The notes: generated by a model not told the origin, from the letters alone. Counted from the stretch's first letter, positions 17,390 to 27,724 are shown. The stretch is DNA of 64,000 nucleotides from Chitinophagales bacterium (GCA_017303415.1 JAFLBJ010000001.1:2976001-3040000), one strand, 5' to 3'. Numbers and translations are program-made.

Positions 17390-19568
17390 TGCGTAACACT
17401 TTGAGATTCAATGTCGCGAACCCGCCTTTTTCCACATGCTCCACCTGGAAATGGTGCATTCCGGCCTCGAGTTTTAATTGGACCTTTTTATTGGGGGATT
17501 CATCAAATTTATACAAAGAAGGGTTCCATTCGTCCACGATCATTTTCCCATCCACGTAAAGCCTGACGGCATCATCCCAGGTAATGCTGAATTCGTAGGT
17601 ACCTGCCTCCATTTCCGCTTTGCCTTCGGCTACGGTGATGAATTTTTCGTAGGTCTGGCCCTCAGCCTTTATCCCACCCCACCAGGCATATTCGAGCTTG
17701 GTGGTCTTTTCCGTTTTTACCGGTCTAACCCGGGCGTTAGGGGGAAAGAGAGACCCGGATTTTAACGGGTCATGAAAATCGGGATCATAAGCATACCAAC
17801 GCACCTCAAAATCAATGGGCATAAAATATTTTTCAAAGGTGAAAAGATGACCGCTGTTCCCAGTCCGGCCAAACGGATCTGTAAATGCCGGGCCTGTATA
17901 TTCCAATTCGATCCGGATATCTTCCATTTTACCCTTTCCCTCTTTTATGCAGGTAAAGGATCCCGGGATTGAACCTTCGGTGGCACTTAGACCTGTGACG
18001 CCTTTTGCCGTTTTAAGTTTCCATTGTCCGGCCGGCCCTAAAACCGAGAACTGCAACTTTCCGGAACTATCAACCGGATTTTCCAACCAAACCAGCGGAT
18101 ACCGGTAATCATAAGGTCCCCACGCGGTCATTCGGATATTTTTACGTCCGGCCATAGCCCCCCCTCCTTTAAATGGATCCTGCGGATCGGGTATCTCCGG
18201 TACAAATTCAGTGGTATCCACGGAAAGTGCTTTGTCCATTGCCGCATTGAACCCCGTATCCAACCCGGTAACAGTTCCATCTATCGCATACAGTGAATTG
18301 TACTGATCATAGAGGTTTTCAAAAATGTTCAGGTCCTGTGTCCCTTTAATATTATATACAATCCCATTGCGGAGAAAATTATTAAAAACGATCTTATAAT
18401 TCCGGCTTCGGGTATCCCTGGCTTTGGCATAGCCCCAGTCGGTGGGTTGGGTTGGCCTTGACCAGAGCCGGATGGCTTCCTTACTTTCCTGGAAAATATT
18501 AAAGGTGATCTGGTTATCCTGACCGTGTTCTATGGCAACATCGATCCGGTTATTCCTGAACTTATTTCCTGAAATAATGGAATTGAAACTATAGCCTCCC
18601 CAGATACCATGGTCACATTCAAATATCCGGTTGTTGATGATCTTATTACGGCTGAAAGTGACCTCCACTCCATTGGTAGGCGCATAGGAGAAATCATTTC
18701 CGGAGAGCACATTGTCATTACACCCCCCCTGCCCATTGTCCATAGTGGATTGCCCCGCCCAGAGGAAAAACCCATCCCCACCATGTGTTACGGCATTTTT
18801 GTAAAAGAAATTCCGGTTGCTTTGTTCATATACCAGTATGCCTGCGCTGTCCTGCCCCCGGTTGTACACACCATGGCTATAACCCCGTACATTGAAATTG
18901 ATCTTGTTGTAAGCAACCGTATTATCATTACACCGGTACATCCCGATTCCAATTCCAGAATTAAACGAAAAGTCATTATTATATATCCTTCCGTTGTCAC
19001 AATCCTTCATCATCAGGGCGTTTTGTCCGCCGGTCACGCGACAATACCTGATCTCCGCCTTGTCACAATTCTCCAGGTAAATGGCTGCCCCATAGCGCAA
19101 CCATTCATTTTTATCATTCTGGTGATAACTCATCCAATCCGAAATATCTTCTTTTTCCTGGGTGCTATTGAGATAGGGCCGGTAATTATAACTAAGGTCG
19201 CAATGATCCAGGGTAAGTCCTTCCACATTGGTGGCCCGGATCGCTACTTTAAATCCATGTGCGTTCAGGTTACGCAAGGTGATGTTCTTTCCCCCTTTGA
19301 TCCAGATACCTATACCGGCAAAAGCATCGGGACGTTGGGTCTCTTTGTTCCCTTGCAGAATGGCTTCGCGAAAATCCACTGTGATATTATTTCCTTCGAT
19401 CAGGATCACCGAGGCATCCATTCCCCCCGGTGCCTCCAGGCGATACACCCCGTTCTTGATCTTGACCGATCGGGTGATCTTTTTACCCTGGAAGAGTTTC
19501 TTTTTCTGGGCCGGTAATTCAAGTACCGCAAAAGAGATCAGCAGGAGAAGCCAAATTTTTTTACTCAT
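17382..19568 (-). CDS. secreted parallel beta-helix protein with C-terminal PA14-like domain
   Basis: 728 aa with a Sec signal peptide (MSKKIWLLLLISFAVLELPA). Residues about 40-430 contain many right-handed beta-helix rungs with N-x-I/F turns (NNDFSFNSGIGIGMYRCND; NKINFNVRGYSHGVYN), like NosD or pectate-lyase-type folds. About 500-590 is a linker beta domain. The last 150 residues (FITVAEGKAEMEAGTYEFSI; WDDAVRLYVDGKMIVDEW) look like a PA14 sugar-binding module. It is probably an extracellular or periplasmic polysaccharide-acting protein; no catalytic residues could be assigned. The stop codon falls in a heptamer element. Confidence 0.75.
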   Translation of the reverse strand: MSKKIWLLLLISFAVLELPAQKKKLFQGKKITRSVKIKNGVYRLEAPGGMDASVILIEGNNITVDFREAILQGNKETQRPDAFAGIGIWIKGGKNITLRNLNAHGFKVAIRATNVEGLTLDHCDLSYNYRPYLNSTQEKEDISDWMSYHQNDKNEWLRYGAAIYLENCDKAEIRYCRVTGGQNALMMKDCDNGRIYNNDFSFNSGIGIGMYRCNDNTVAYNKINFNVRGYSHGVYNRGQDSAGILVYEQSNRNFFYKNAVTHGGDGFFLWAGQSTMDNGQGGCNDNVLSGNDFSYAPTNGVEVTFSRNKIINNRIFECDHGIWGGYSFNSIISGNKFRNNRIDVAIEHGQDNQITFNIFQESKEAIRLWSRPTQPTDWGYAKARDTRSRNYKIVFNNFLRNGIVYNIKGTQDLNIFENLYDQYNSLYAIDGTVTGLDTGFNAAMDKALSVDTTEFVPEIPDPQDPFKGGGAMAGRKNIRMTAWGPYDYRYPLVWLENPVDSSGKLQFSVLGPAGQWKLKTAKGVTGLSATEGSIPGSFTCIKEGKGKMEDIRIELEYTGPAFTDPFGRTGNSGHLFTFEKYFMPIDFEVRWYAYDPDFHDPLKSGSLFPPNARVRPVKTEKTTKLEYAWWGGIKAEGQTYEKFITVAEGKAEMEAGTYEFSITWDDAVRLYVDGKMIVDEWNPSLYKFDESPNKKVQLKLEAGMHHFQVEHVEKGGFATLNLKVLRKG

Positions 19569-19634
19569 GATTTTACATTTACTTGCGTCCGGTGCCGTAT
19601 AAATTTATTCACCCCTGGGCAATTAAAGAACAAT

Positions 19635-20519
19635 ATGACGGAAATAGCTCAAAAAAAGAAGGGAATACCGGGTTGGCTGAAACTCAGCGCCAAAATTCTG
19701 GTTACGGCTCTTTGTTTCTGGTATATTTCCGGAAAGATCAATTTTGAGTCGGCAAAAAATGCCTTCTTGGAAGCCAACTGGTGGTGGTTGGGGCTTGCCC
19801 TAGGCTTACTGACCCTATCCAAACTCTTTTCCTCCTTCCGGCTGAATATCTATTTCCGAAACATAGGACTATCCCTTTCAGAAGCATTGAATCTACGGCT
19901 TTATTGGCTGGGAATGTTCTACAACCTTTTTTTGCCCGGAGCTATAAGTGGCGATGCCTACAAAGTCATTTTGCTGAACCGTCACTATCAGACTTCCTAC
20001 AAAAAAGCCTCCGCGGCGGTTTTACTTGACCGGTTCAGTGGCTTACTGGCACTTGGACTTATCCTCGCACTATATGGCTGGGTCATCCTCCCTCCCTCCT
20101 ATCTTCCTTATTTATTACTGGCTGGCGCTGTGGGAGCCGTTGGAGTTCTTTACTGGGTTACCCGACGCTTTTTCCCGGAATTTACGCCCGGGTTCTGGCC
20201 CACATTTGTGTGGGGACTGGCGGTTCAGGGAGTACAGGTCATCTGTATTTACACCATTATGGAGGCGCTGGGTATCCCGGCCGCCCAACATGAATGGATA
20301 TTTATATTTCTTGCCGCGGCCGTGATCTCAGTACTGCCCTTATCGCTTGGTGGTGGATTGGGCACCCGTGAATTTGTTTTTGTCGAAGGCGCAAGGTTCT
20401 TTCATCTTTCGGAAGAAACAGGGCTTGTGATCAGTCTGCTGTTTTACCTTATCAGTGTCATTGCCTCCCTGCCAGGTTTGTATTATGTTTTCCGTGAACC
20501 GTTGGGAAGGCGACAATAA
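19635..20519 (+). CDS. YbhN/UPF0104 flippase-like integral membrane protein
   Basis: 294 aa with about seven to eight transmembrane segments. The N-terminus (KILVTALCFWYISGKINFES), the central FYNLFLPGAISGDAYKVILL and the Gly-rich PLSLGGGLGTREFVFVEGA are the lysyl-PG-synthase TM/UPF0104 signature. Family members are proposed lipid or polyprenyl-glycan translocases, without a proven substrate here. The next gene, a GT39 transferase 20 nt downstream, makes a role in lipid-linked sugar handling plausible. Divergent from the beta-helix gene. Confidence 0.8.
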   Translation: MTEIAQKKKGIPGWLKLSAKILVTALCFWYISGKINFESAKNAFLEANWWWLGLALGLLTLSKLFSSFRLNIYFRNIGLSLSEALNLRLYWLGMFYNLFLPGAISGDAYKVILLNRHYQTSYKKASAAVLLDRFSGLLALGLILALYGWVILPPSYLPYLLLAGAVGAVGVLYWVTRRFFPEFTPGFWPTFVWGLAVQGVQVICIYTIMEALGIPAAQHEWIFIFLAAAVISVLPLSLGGGLGTREFVFVEGARFFHLSEETGLVISLLFYLISVIASLPGLYYVFREPLGRRQ

Positions 20520-20527
20520 ATCCGCAT

Positions 20528-20535
20528 TACCTTTG
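20528..20535 (+). promoter_or_regulatory. -7 box directly before the GT39 start
   Basis: TACCTTTG ends 4 nt before the ATG at 20540 and lies 9 nt after the previous stop. A full consensus match, predicting a leaderless internal transcript. Confidence 0.5.
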
Positions 20536-20539
20536 TCCC

Positions 20540-22084
20540 ATGAAGGAAAAAAACTATGGCTGGCTGATCTTATTACTCGCCGCTATACTTTTAATACCTG
20601 GCCTGGGTAATACCACTCTTTGGATCTATGATGAGGTGAGGAATGCCGAATGTGCCCGTGAAATGTATGAACGGAGCGATTGGATCGTCCCAACCTTTAA
20701 TGGTAAACTAAGGGCGGTAAAACCACCTCTTCATTATTATTTCATGTTTGGCGGTTATTCGCTTTTTGGGGTTTCGGAATGGGGCGCCAGGTTTTTCTCA
20801 GCAGTATTTGGCATACTCACTGTAATCATCACCTATTTTTTCACAGCGCGTTTTTCCAATCGCCGGCAAGCGCTGATCACCAGTCTTATCCTGTTGTCTT
20901 CCACACATTATCTTTTTCAATTCAGATTAGCTGTTCCCGATCCTTATCTGATCTTTTTTAATGTGCTGGCTTTGTTTAGTGGCTATGCTTTTCTGCGGGA
21001 GGGAAAAAGCGGTTGGATCTATCTCTGCGCAATGGCATTGGGACTGGGTACACTCGCAAAAGGGCCTATAGCGATCGCATTACCTGGCATGGGATTGTTC
21101 TTTTGGATAGTCTGGCAAAGGGAATGGAAAAAATTACTGGATCTTCGGATCATATGGGCTGGTATCCTTTGCCTGGCCATTGCGGTGCCCTGGTATTTAT
21201 TGGTGCATAAAGCCACCGATGGCGCATTTACCCGGGGATTTTTTATTGATAACAATATCAATCGCTTTTCGTCAACCCTTGAAGGACATGGAGGCATTTT
21301 CCTGCTTATTCCCCTGTTTATATTTCTGGGAATGCTGCCTGCTTCTGTCTTTAGCCTGGAAGCTTTTCGGAAAGGGAACCAATTATACACCGACTCTTTT
21401 TTACGCTTTGCTTTGACGGCTTTTGGGGCCTATCTGATATTTTATAGTTTTTCCGGGACCAAACTCCCCAATTACCCTTTCCCGAGTTATCCTTTTCTGG
21501 CGATATTGCTGGGAAATTATTTCAATAAGGCATTGGATAAAGGAGGAATGCGATGGTATCCCTTGTTATTGCTGCTGGTGATCACGATAGCCCTCACGAT
21601 TGGCGCTTATTATGGCATTCAATCTGAATCGGCCACTCGGTCGGAGGCTTCGCTTTCCACATTTGCGATCCTCTTAGTGATCGGGGCCGGGCTGGCCTTG
21701 TATTTTGCCATTAAGAAAAAGGCCTCCCTGGTATTGGGAAGCCTGTTTATTTTTTATATGGTCTTTCATTTATTCTTTTTGCATCTGCTCTATCCCCGGC
21801 TTTATCACAACAATCCACTGAATCAAACCATTGAAACCGTAAAACAATATGATACGGTGGTGGGTTATAAAAACTTTCAACCTTCTTATACCTTTTACCT
21901 GCCGAATCGAATTCACGAATTTGACCATGCAGATTCCTTGCAGCAGTTCATTAAGGATAAAAGGGTAATTGTGATCACCCGTACCGAACACCTGAAGGAC
22001 CTTGAAAAAATTCCCTTGAAGGAATTAGCGCGGCATCATGATATTTTTGAATTGCCAACGACGGTGGTGTTGGGGAAGGAATGA
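20540..22084 (+). CDS. GT39/ArnT-like polyprenyl-phosphate-dependent glycosyltransferase
   Basis: 514 aa, twelve or so transmembrane helices. The first periplasmic loop carries the Asp-Glu motif of PMT/ArnT enzymes in WIYDEVRNAECAREMYE (about residues 28-44), followed by KPPLHYYFMFGGYSLFGVSE. A soluble C-terminal domain begins near residue 420. Such enzymes move a sugar from a lipid-phosphate donor to lipid A, protein or glycan. The acceptor cannot be deduced. It follows a flippase-like gene. Confidence 0.83.
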   Translation: MKEKNYGWLILLLAAILLIPGLGNTTLWIYDEVRNAECAREMYERSDWIVPTFNGKLRAVKPPLHYYFMFGGYSLFGVSEWGARFFSAVFGILTVIITYFFTARFSNRRQALITSLILLSSTHYLFQFRLAVPDPYLIFFNVLALFSGYAFLREGKSGWIYLCAMALGLGTLAKGPIAIALPGMGLFFWIVWQREWKKLLDLRIIWAGILCLAIAVPWYLLVHKATDGAFTRGFFIDNNINRFSSTLEGHGGIFLLIPLFIFLGMLPASVFSLEAFRKGNQLYTDSFLRFALTAFGAYLIFYSFSGTKLPNYPFPSYPFLAILLGNYFNKALDKGGMRWYPLLLLLVITIALTIGAYYGIQSESATRSEASLSTFAILLVIGAGLALYFAIKKKASLVLGSLFIFYMVFHLFFLHLLYPRLYHNNPLNQTIETVKQYDTVVGYKNFQPSYTFYLPNRIHEFDHADSLQQFIKDKRVIVITRTEHLKDLEKIPLKELARHHDIFELPTTVVLGKE

Positions 22085-22088
22085 GTTT

Positions 22089-22289
22089 CGTGAGGCGTGA
22101 GGCGTGAGACGTGAGGCGTGAGACGTGAGAGGTGAATGGTGAATAGTGAATAGTGAATAGTGAATAGTGAATAGTGAATAGTGAATAGTGAATAGTGAAA
22201 CTTAATACGTATAATTTACCACCCCAAAAATATTTTCACCATTCACTATTCACTATTCACCTCTCACGTCTCACGCCTCACCCCTCACG
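22089..22289. repeat. compound heptamer hairpin, 16 left and 8 right units
   Basis: Left array 22089-22200: 16 units in unbroken register, six of CGTGAGR type, two GGTGAAT, seven AGTGAAT and one AGTGAAA. Right array 22234-22289: eight inverted units (tttcacc, attcact twice, attcacc, tctcacg twice, cctcacc, cctcacg). The word order is mirrored, so arms pair, but unit numbers differ. The AraC gene's TGA (22278-22280) is in the right array, and the GT39 stop is 5 nt before the left array. Confidence 0.92.
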
Positions 22290-23270
22290 AACTTCGCGCA
22301 TTTCGCTGGGCAATATCCCAAACTCCTTTCTAAAGGCTACGGAGAAATGACTGAGGTTGGTATATCCAACCTGCATACCCACTTCCTTAATGGTCATATT
22401 TTTTTCCTGCAGCAGGTTACGGGCATGAATCATTCGGCTTCGTTGAAAATACTGGTAAACGGGAAGTCCAAACAATTGACGAAAATCGGTCTTGAATTTA
22501 GATGCGCTCATGCCAGCCTCCTTGGCCAGTTCATTGATGGTTGGAGCGGGTTCAAGAAAATCGTTTACAAGATGTTGCTCGGCTTTGCGAAGACGTTCTT
22601 GTTCAAACAGGGTAAAGTATCTTGTATTTTTCTCACTAAGTTCCCGTTTCATCCGGGAAACAAATTTCTCGAGCAGGAGCTTGATCCGGATCACGCTAAA
22701 GAAATCATCCCAGGCAGTAGCATGGTCATGTGTGAATACTTCTTTTAACCAGATCCTTTCTTCTGACCCCAAGGGCACCCGCCACATTTTGGATTGCTGC
22801 AATTCAAGGAATTTGAGCAGGCGTGAATTATCCATATTTTCTGGTATCGCAGACTGCATCCATTCGGGTTGAATGAGGATACGCAATGACCTTACTTTTT
22901 TCCCACCGTTCCTGGGTTGTTCCAATTCATGATCGGTAAAGGCCAGGATCATGTCGGAATATTCAAAGGGAAGGCTTTCCTGTTCGGTCATACCCGGTTC
23001 ATGTTTGCTGCAATGCTCAATATGGTCGTACTGAAGAACGAAAATGGGTTGACTCGTTTTATGCCCGCTAAAGGTAAAATCGATCTTGTAGCAACATTCG
23101 GAAATGATGGCGGAAATGCCATTGCCCAGATTATAGGCCTTGCAAAAACCTTCCCCAATGTGACTGGGCAAGGCAAGTCTATCATTATCAATTTGTTGAC
23201 CAAGCCCCTCTGCTAACAATTTCAACAGAACCCGACTATCCCCTTCTAAAGATATTTTTACACCAATCAT
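22278..23270 (-). CDS. AraC-family transcriptional regulator (first of two)
   Basis: 330 aa. The two helix-turn-helix motifs lie in the last 100 residues: TINELAKEAGMSASKFKTDF and TIKEVGMQVGYTNLSHFSVA, followed by FRKEFGILPSEM. The 230-residue N-terminal part is not a standard cupin and may bind a ligand. It is paralogous to the next gene (similar length and layout). The last four residues are encoded by the heptamer element. A TACCTTTG promoter lies 24 nt upstream. Confidence 0.88.
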   Translation of the reverse strand: MIGVKISLEGDSRVLLKLLAEGLGQQIDNDRLALPSHIGEGFCKAYNLGNGISAIISECCYKIDFTFSGHKTSQPIFVLQYDHIEHCSKHEPGMTEQESLPFEYSDMILAFTDHELEQPRNGGKKVRSLRILIQPEWMQSAIPENMDNSRLLKFLELQQSKMWRVPLGSEERIWLKEVFTHDHATAWDDFFSVIRIKLLLEKFVSRMKRELSEKNTRYFTLFEQERLRKAEQHLVNDFLEPAPTINELAKEAGMSASKFKTDFRQLFGLPVYQYFQRSRMIHARNLLQEKNMTIKEVGMQVGYTNLSHFSVAFRKEFGILPSEMREVREG

Positions 23271-23294
23271 AACTTCACAAGTTTAATGCGGGTG

Positions 23295-23302
23295 CAAAGG
23301 TA
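23295..23302 (-). promoter_or_regulatory. -7 box of the first AraC gene
   Basis: TACCTTTG followed by CACCCGC on the minus strand, 24 nt before the ATG at 23270; the same context (TTTGCACYC) as rpsA and rpsJ. Confidence 0.65.
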
Positions 23303-23475
23303 AGATGGTTGTTTAAGCAACTTGTGCCTGATTCGGGCATTTCTTTACCTGTTGCGGACTATACCTTGATTGGCCAGGATTACCGGATTTGAGGATTTGG
23401 GCAAATATCGAGATAGGGGTTTGAAAATGGAGGTTTATACTCATTTCCTGCTATACAAATTCTCCCGAGGACAAA

Positions 23476-24453
23476 TTATAAGGAACTCGGTAACTGATTG
23501 AATTTCCGCTTAAAAGCTGCGCTGAAATTGCTCAGGTTGGCATATCCTACGGCATGTCCGACCTCGGAGACGGTATAGTTACCGCTCATGAGGAGCAGGC
23601 GGGCCTTTTCCATACGGTGGTCCTGAAAATAGCTGTAAACAGGTGCCCCGTAGATGGTTTTGAATATCTTTTTGAATTTGGAGGGGCTCATGGCGGCTTT
23701 TCGGGACAGGGCAGCAATGGTGGGTGCCGGGGTTGAAAAATCGCTAAGGAGTTCCTGTTCGGCGGCCATGAGGCGGTTAATATCTTCCCGGGAAAAGTCA
23801 CGGGCTTCCGGTACCATGACCATTTCCTTTTTTAACCAGAAACAAAACTTCTCGATCAATTTGAGGATTCGTGACTGGTAAAATATCAGTGGTTTTTCTT
23901 CGCTCTCCGATTCCACCAGCTCCTGGATGATGGTTTTGGACTCGATATCCATTTTCCGGTAGATCAGTCCCGCGGTTTTCAAACCCAGGTAGCGAAGCAA
24001 TACATCTTTGTTGGCAGCGATATCAAGATTATAGTGCATCCACTCGGGGGTCAGGAGTACACGGATCCCGCGAATTCCGGTCCCTTTGGAAATATAGTAG
24101 GTAACCCCATAAAGAAAACTGGTCAGGTATTGGGCCGCGCGTTGTCCATCGGAAAAGGAAGATATATCGGAGCCGATCTTAACCGTAAATTCTTTAACCT
24201 TGGTCAATTCTTCCGATATAAACGTATAGTATTCGCGATCGTCCTTTTTTCTTTCCAGAAGGATATCTTCTTTCAAATAGAAGTCGGAGATGATGGCTTC
24301 CATCCCATCCTGTAATTCGATCAGGCGCATGTATCCCTTTCCGATCCGGGGATGGAATACGAGTTTTTCCCCATCGAAGGGGCTATCAAGGGCGAGGGCA
24401 AAGTCCTTTAGGAATTGCCGGAAATTCGTCAACTCATACTCGAAGGATATCAT
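23476..24453 (-). CDS. AraC-family transcriptional regulator (second of two)
   Basis: 325 aa. C-terminal HTH pair: TIAALSRKAAMSPSKFKKIF and TVSEVGHAVGYANLSNFSAA, then FKRKFNQLPSSL. The N-terminal 225 residues resemble those of the neighbouring gene in layout (for example GIRVLLTPEWM here against RILIQPEWM there), so the pair probably arose by duplication. A 205-nt spacer with the other gene's promoter separates them. Confidence 0.88.
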   Translation of the reverse strand: MISFEYELTNFRQFLKDFALALDSPFDGEKLVFHPRIGKGYMRLIELQDGMEAIISDFYLKEDILLERKKDDREYYTFISEELTKVKEFTVKIGSDISSFSDGQRAAQYLTSFLYGVTYYISKGTGIRGIRVLLTPEWMHYNLDIAANKDVLLRYLGLKTAGLIYRKMDIESKTIIQELVESESEEKPLIFYQSRILKLIEKFCFWLKKEMVMVPEARDFSREDINRLMAAEQELLSDFSTPAPTIAALSRKAAMSPSKFKKIFKTIYGAPVYSYFQDHRMEKARLLLMSGNYTVSEVGHAVGYANLSNFSAAFKRKFNQLPSSL

Positions 24454-24522
24454 TTTCCCTTTTTAAGAAATGATTGCAGTAATCAGGCAGGCTTAACCGG
24501 TTTCACACGGAGGTGTAATCCA

Positions 24523-24744
24523 TCACAGGTAGCGGAAAGGGTTTCTTCGGGCGGCTAGCATATAATTTTTCACATTCATCCAAAAGGCAAGGATCATATA
24601 TATGATCAAAGGTGATCCCATGGTTAACATGGATGTCAGGATAAAATACTTTCGTATGTGGGAAGAAGCGATTCCAAAACGATCACCGATAGCGGTACAA
24701 ACGCCAAATGCTTTCCACTCCACGAATTCTTTGAACCGGTTCAT
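24523..24744 (-). CDS. small PspC-domain membrane protein
   Basis: 73 aa. KAFGVCTAIGDRFGIASSHI is the PspC helix pattern, followed by one transmembrane segment (FILTSMLTMGSPLIIYMILA). PspC proteins relate to envelope stress, but short Bacteroidota forms are uncharacterised. A near-consensus -7 box TAAATTAG (24749-24756) lies 4 nt before the ATG. Divergent from aconitase. Confidence 0.75.
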   Translation of the reverse strand: MNRFKEFVEWKAFGVCTAIGDRFGIASSHIRKYFILTSMLTMGSPLIIYMILAFWMNVKNYMLAARRNPFRYL

Positions 24745-24808
24745 AGGACTAATTTATAAAATTTGAACAAACCCGCCAATATGGAGTTATTCAGACAGTG
24801 TTATTTTG

Positions 24809-24816
24809 TACTTTCG
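24809..24816 (+). promoter_or_regulatory. -7 box of aconitase
   Basis: TACTTTCG followed by CACC, one base off TAnnTTTG, 31 nt before the aconitase ATG. Confidence 0.5.
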
Positions 24817-24847
24817 CACCACGATTTAAATCCTCAAAACTATCTCC

Positions 24848-27118
24848 ATGGTATTCGATCTCGACCTCATCAAAAAGACCTACGCTGAAATGCCTGCCCG
24901 GGTGGATGCCGCCCGAAAAGCCCTGGGCCGCCCCCTGACCCTGTCAGAGAAAATTTTGTACGCCCACCTGTGGAAAGGCGTTCCTATTCAGGACTTTGTC
25001 CGTGGTAAAGCTTATGTGGATTTTGCCCCTGACCGGGTGGCAATGCAGGATGCGACCGCCCAGATGGCCCTGCTCCAGTTTGATACCACCGGAAGAAAAA
25101 AGGTAGCGGTACCTTCTACGGTACATTGCGACCATCTGATCGTGGCCAAAAATGAGGGAAAAACCGACCTGAGCCGGGCGATTTCCGATAATGAAGAGGT
25201 GTATAACTTCCTTGCTTCCATATCTAATAAATACGGCATTGGTTTCTGGAAACCCGGAGCCGGGATCATCCACCAGGTAGTGCTGGAAAACTACGCCTTC
25301 CCGGGTGGAATGATGATCGGTACCGATTCCCACACGGTCAATGCCGGTGGATTGGGCATGATCGCGATCGGGGTTGGTGGAGCGGATGCCTGTGATGTAA
25401 TGGCCGGGTTAAGCTGGGAACTCCTGATGCCAAAACTGATCGGGGTAAAACTGACGGGCAAGCTGAATGGCTGGACCGCCCCCAAAGACGTGATCCTGAA
25501 GGTAGCTGGCATTCTCACCGTAAAAGGAGGAACCAATGCGATCGTAGAATATTTTGGCGAAGGCGCACAGGCAATGAGCTGCACAGGTAAAGGAACCATC
25601 TGTAACATGGGTGCCGAGATCGGTGCCACTACTTCCACTTTTGGTTATGACGAAAGCATGAGTCGTTATCTGAAAGCGACCGGACGTGCCGAAGTTGCTG
25701 AAGCGGCCGATAAAATCAAAGAATACCTCACCGGCGATCCTGAAGTATATGCCAATCCGGAGAAATATTTTGACCGGGTCATCGAGATCAACCTGAGTGA
25801 ATTGGAACCCCACCTGAATGGGCCCTTCACGCCCGATCTGGCCACGCCTATTTCACAAATGAAAGAAGCAGCCACTAAGAACAACTGGCCTACCAGGATC
25901 GAAGTAGGTCTGATCGGAAGTTGTACCAACTCTTCATATGAGGATATCAGCCGGGCGGTAAGTCTGGCCAAACAAGTAAAAGAAAAAGGCCTGAAACTGA
26001 AATCAGAGTTCACCATCACACCGGGTTCTGAGCAGGTACGTTATACGATCGAACGCGACGGGTTTCTGGATGTATTCGGGCAAATTGGCGCCACTGTTTT
26101 TGCCAATGCCTGTGGTCCCTGTATTGGTATGTGGGACCGTATGGGTGCTGAAAAGCAGGAAAGAAATACGATCGTGCACTCTTTCAACCGGAACTTTGCC
26201 AAGCGTGCCGACGGTAACCCCAACACACTGGCCTTTGTAGCTTCTCCTGAACTGGTGACCGCTCTGGCCATTGCAGGTGACCTGACCTTTAACCCTGTAA
26301 CAGATACCCTGGTCAACGACAAAGGAGAGCAGGTTAAACTCGATCCCCCATCGGGAGATGAATTACCCCAGAAAGGTTTTGCGGTAGAAGATGCCGGATA
26401 CCAGGCCCCTGCAGAAGATGGAAGTAAGGTGCAGATCGATGTAAAAGCGGATTCCAAACGCCTGCAACTTCTCTACCCCTTTGCTGCCTGGGAAGGCACC
26501 GATATAAAAGGACTCAAGCTTCTGATCAAAGCCAAAGGAAAATGTACCACCGACCATATTTCCATGGCCGGACCCTGGTTGAAATTCCGTGGCCACCTGG
26601 ATAATATCAGCAATAACCTGCTGATTGGTGCTACCAACTATTTCAATGAAAAAACAGACTCCGTTAAAAACCAATTGACCGGTGAATATGGTACTGTTCC
26701 CAATACGCAACGTGCTTACAAGGCCGCTGGTGTTGGAACCATTGTGGTGGGAGATGAGAACTATGGAGAAGGCTCCAGCCGCGAACATGCTGCGATGGAA
26801 CCCCGTCACCTTGGCGTGAGAGTGGTATTGGTAAAATCCTTTGCACGTATTCACGAGACCAATCTTAAGAAACAAGGGATGCTCGCCCTGACCTTTGCCA
26901 ACAAGGAAGATTATGATAAGATCCGTGAGGACGATAGTTTTGATATCATCGGGCTGACCTCCTTTACGCCCGGAGTTCCCCTGAAGATCGTGTTGCACCA
27001 TGCTGATGGCACACAGGACAGCATAGAAGCCAATCATAGCTACAATGCACAACAAATAGAATGGTTTAAAGCCGGCGGAGCGCTTAATGTGATCCGCGCG
27101 GAATTCGCAAAATCATAA
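24848..27118 (+). CDS. acnA: aconitate hydratase
   Basis: 756 aa, the mitochondrial-type length. It interconverts citrate and isocitrate in the TCA cycle. The three [4Fe-4S] ligands are Cys359 ([10 protein letters not shown]), Cys422 and Cys425 ([10 protein letters not shown]). Substrate-site motifs include [14 protein letters not shown] (near 157) and [20 protein letters not shown] in the swivel domain. A strong intrinsic terminator follows. Cytoplasmic. The symbol is approximate: Bacteroidota genomes usually label it acn. Confidence 0.95.
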   Translation: MVFDLDLIKKTYAEMPARVDAARKALGRPLTLSEKILYAHLWKGVPIQDFVRGKAYVDFAPDRVAMQDATAQMALLQFDTTGRKKVAVPSTVHCDHLIVAKNEGKTDLSRAISDNEEVYNFLASISNKYGIGFWKPGAGIIHQVVLENYAFPGGMMIGTDSHTVNAGGLGMIAIGVGGADACDVMAGLSWELLMPKLIGVKLTGKLNGWTAPKDVILKVAGILTVKGGTNAIVEYFGEGAQAMSCTGKGTICNMGAEIGATTSTFGYDESMSRYLKATGRAEVAEAADKIKEYLTGDPEVYANPEKYFDRVIEINLSELEPHLNGPFTPDLATPISQMKEAATKNNWPTRIEVGLIGSCTNSSYEDISRAVSLAKQVKEKGLKLKSEFTITPGSEQVRYTIERDGFLDVFGQIGATVFANACGPCIGMWDRMGAEKQERNTIVHSFNRNFAKRADGNPNTLAFVASPELVTALAIAGDLTFNPVTDTLVNDKGEQVKLDPPSGDELPQKGFAVEDAGYQAPAEDGSKVQIDVKADSKRLQLLYPFAAWEGTDIKGLKLLIKAKGKCTTDHISMAGPWLKFRGHLDNISNNLLIGATNYFNEKTDSVKNQLTGEYGTVPNTQRAYKAAGVGTIVVGDENYGEGSSREHAAMEPRHLGVRVVLVKSFARIHETNLKKQGMLALTFANKEDYDKIREDDSFDIIGLTSFTPGVPLKIVLHHADGTQDSIEANHSYNAQQIEWFKAGGALNVIRAEFAKS

Positions 27119-27125
27119 ATTAACC

Positions 27126-27157
27126 ATGCCGCTGCTCAAACAGCGGCATTTTTTTTC
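27126..27157 (+). terminator. intrinsic terminator of aconitase
   Basis: 9-bp perfect stem (27126-27134 with 27141-27149, ATGCCGCTG/CAGCGGCAT), 6-nt loop CTCAAA, then a run of T. Confidence 0.93.
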
Positions 27158-27162
27158 TTTTC

Positions 27163-27660
27163 ATGACTTATCGCTCCCGAAAAATAGTAGCCGGAATCCT
27201 GCTGGTGATTTGCCTGGCAGTGTTGGGGCGTTTTGTCCTTTTCAAAAAACCATTGGGCTATTATCGCCAGTATTTTAAGAGCGCAAGTATGCGTGCCGAC
27301 GCGATCGAAGCCAACAAGGCCAATAATAACTATGTCCTTTTTGCCACGATCAGAAAATTTTATAAAAGCCGCCGCCTCCGCACTGAATACAAAGTGGATA
27401 ATATCGGCGGAAATATTATAGGCTTTATTCCCCTGGGATTTCTTTTCCCTTTTTTCATGGGGAGGAAGTTAAAAGGAATTAAGACCATCCTGGCGGTGTT
27501 CCTTATCAGTCTTGGATTTGAATGGATTCAGTTAAAAACAGGCATAGGTGTTTTTGACGTAGACGATCTTTTCCTCAACACGACCGGTGGATTGATCGGG
27601 CTTATTCTTTATTATGGGGCGTCCTGGATGTTTCGCCCTGCACATCAGCCGATCCATTGA
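27163..27660 (+). CDS. VanZ-family membrane protein
   Basis: 165 aa with an N-terminal TM segment (about 7-25), a 65-residue loop and two to three TM helices at the C-terminus. NIGGNIIGFIPLGFLFPFFM and LGFEWIQLKTGIGVFDVDDL, then NTTGGLIGLILY, are the VanZ-like signature. VanZ gives low-level teicoplanin resistance in enterococci; the role of Bacteroidota homologues is unknown. The frame extends the family N-terminus by about 70 residues. Confidence 0.8.
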   Translation: MTYRSRKIVAGILLVICLAVLGRFVLFKKPLGYYRQYFKSASMRADAIEANKANNNYVLFATIRKFYKSRRLRTEYKVDNIGGNIIGFIPLGFLFPFFMGRKLKGIKTILAVFLISLGFEWIQLKTGIGVFDVDDLFLNTTGGLIGLILYYGASWMFRPAHQPIH

Positions 27661-27724
27661 CCGCCTATACAAATGCCCTCTTTTTTTACACAAAAAAAAC
27701 TACCTTCCTGTAAAATACAACTAC

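Noticed and set aside
22089-22289. CRISPR array
   Set aside because: Units are 7 nt with no spacers, and no cas genes are near.
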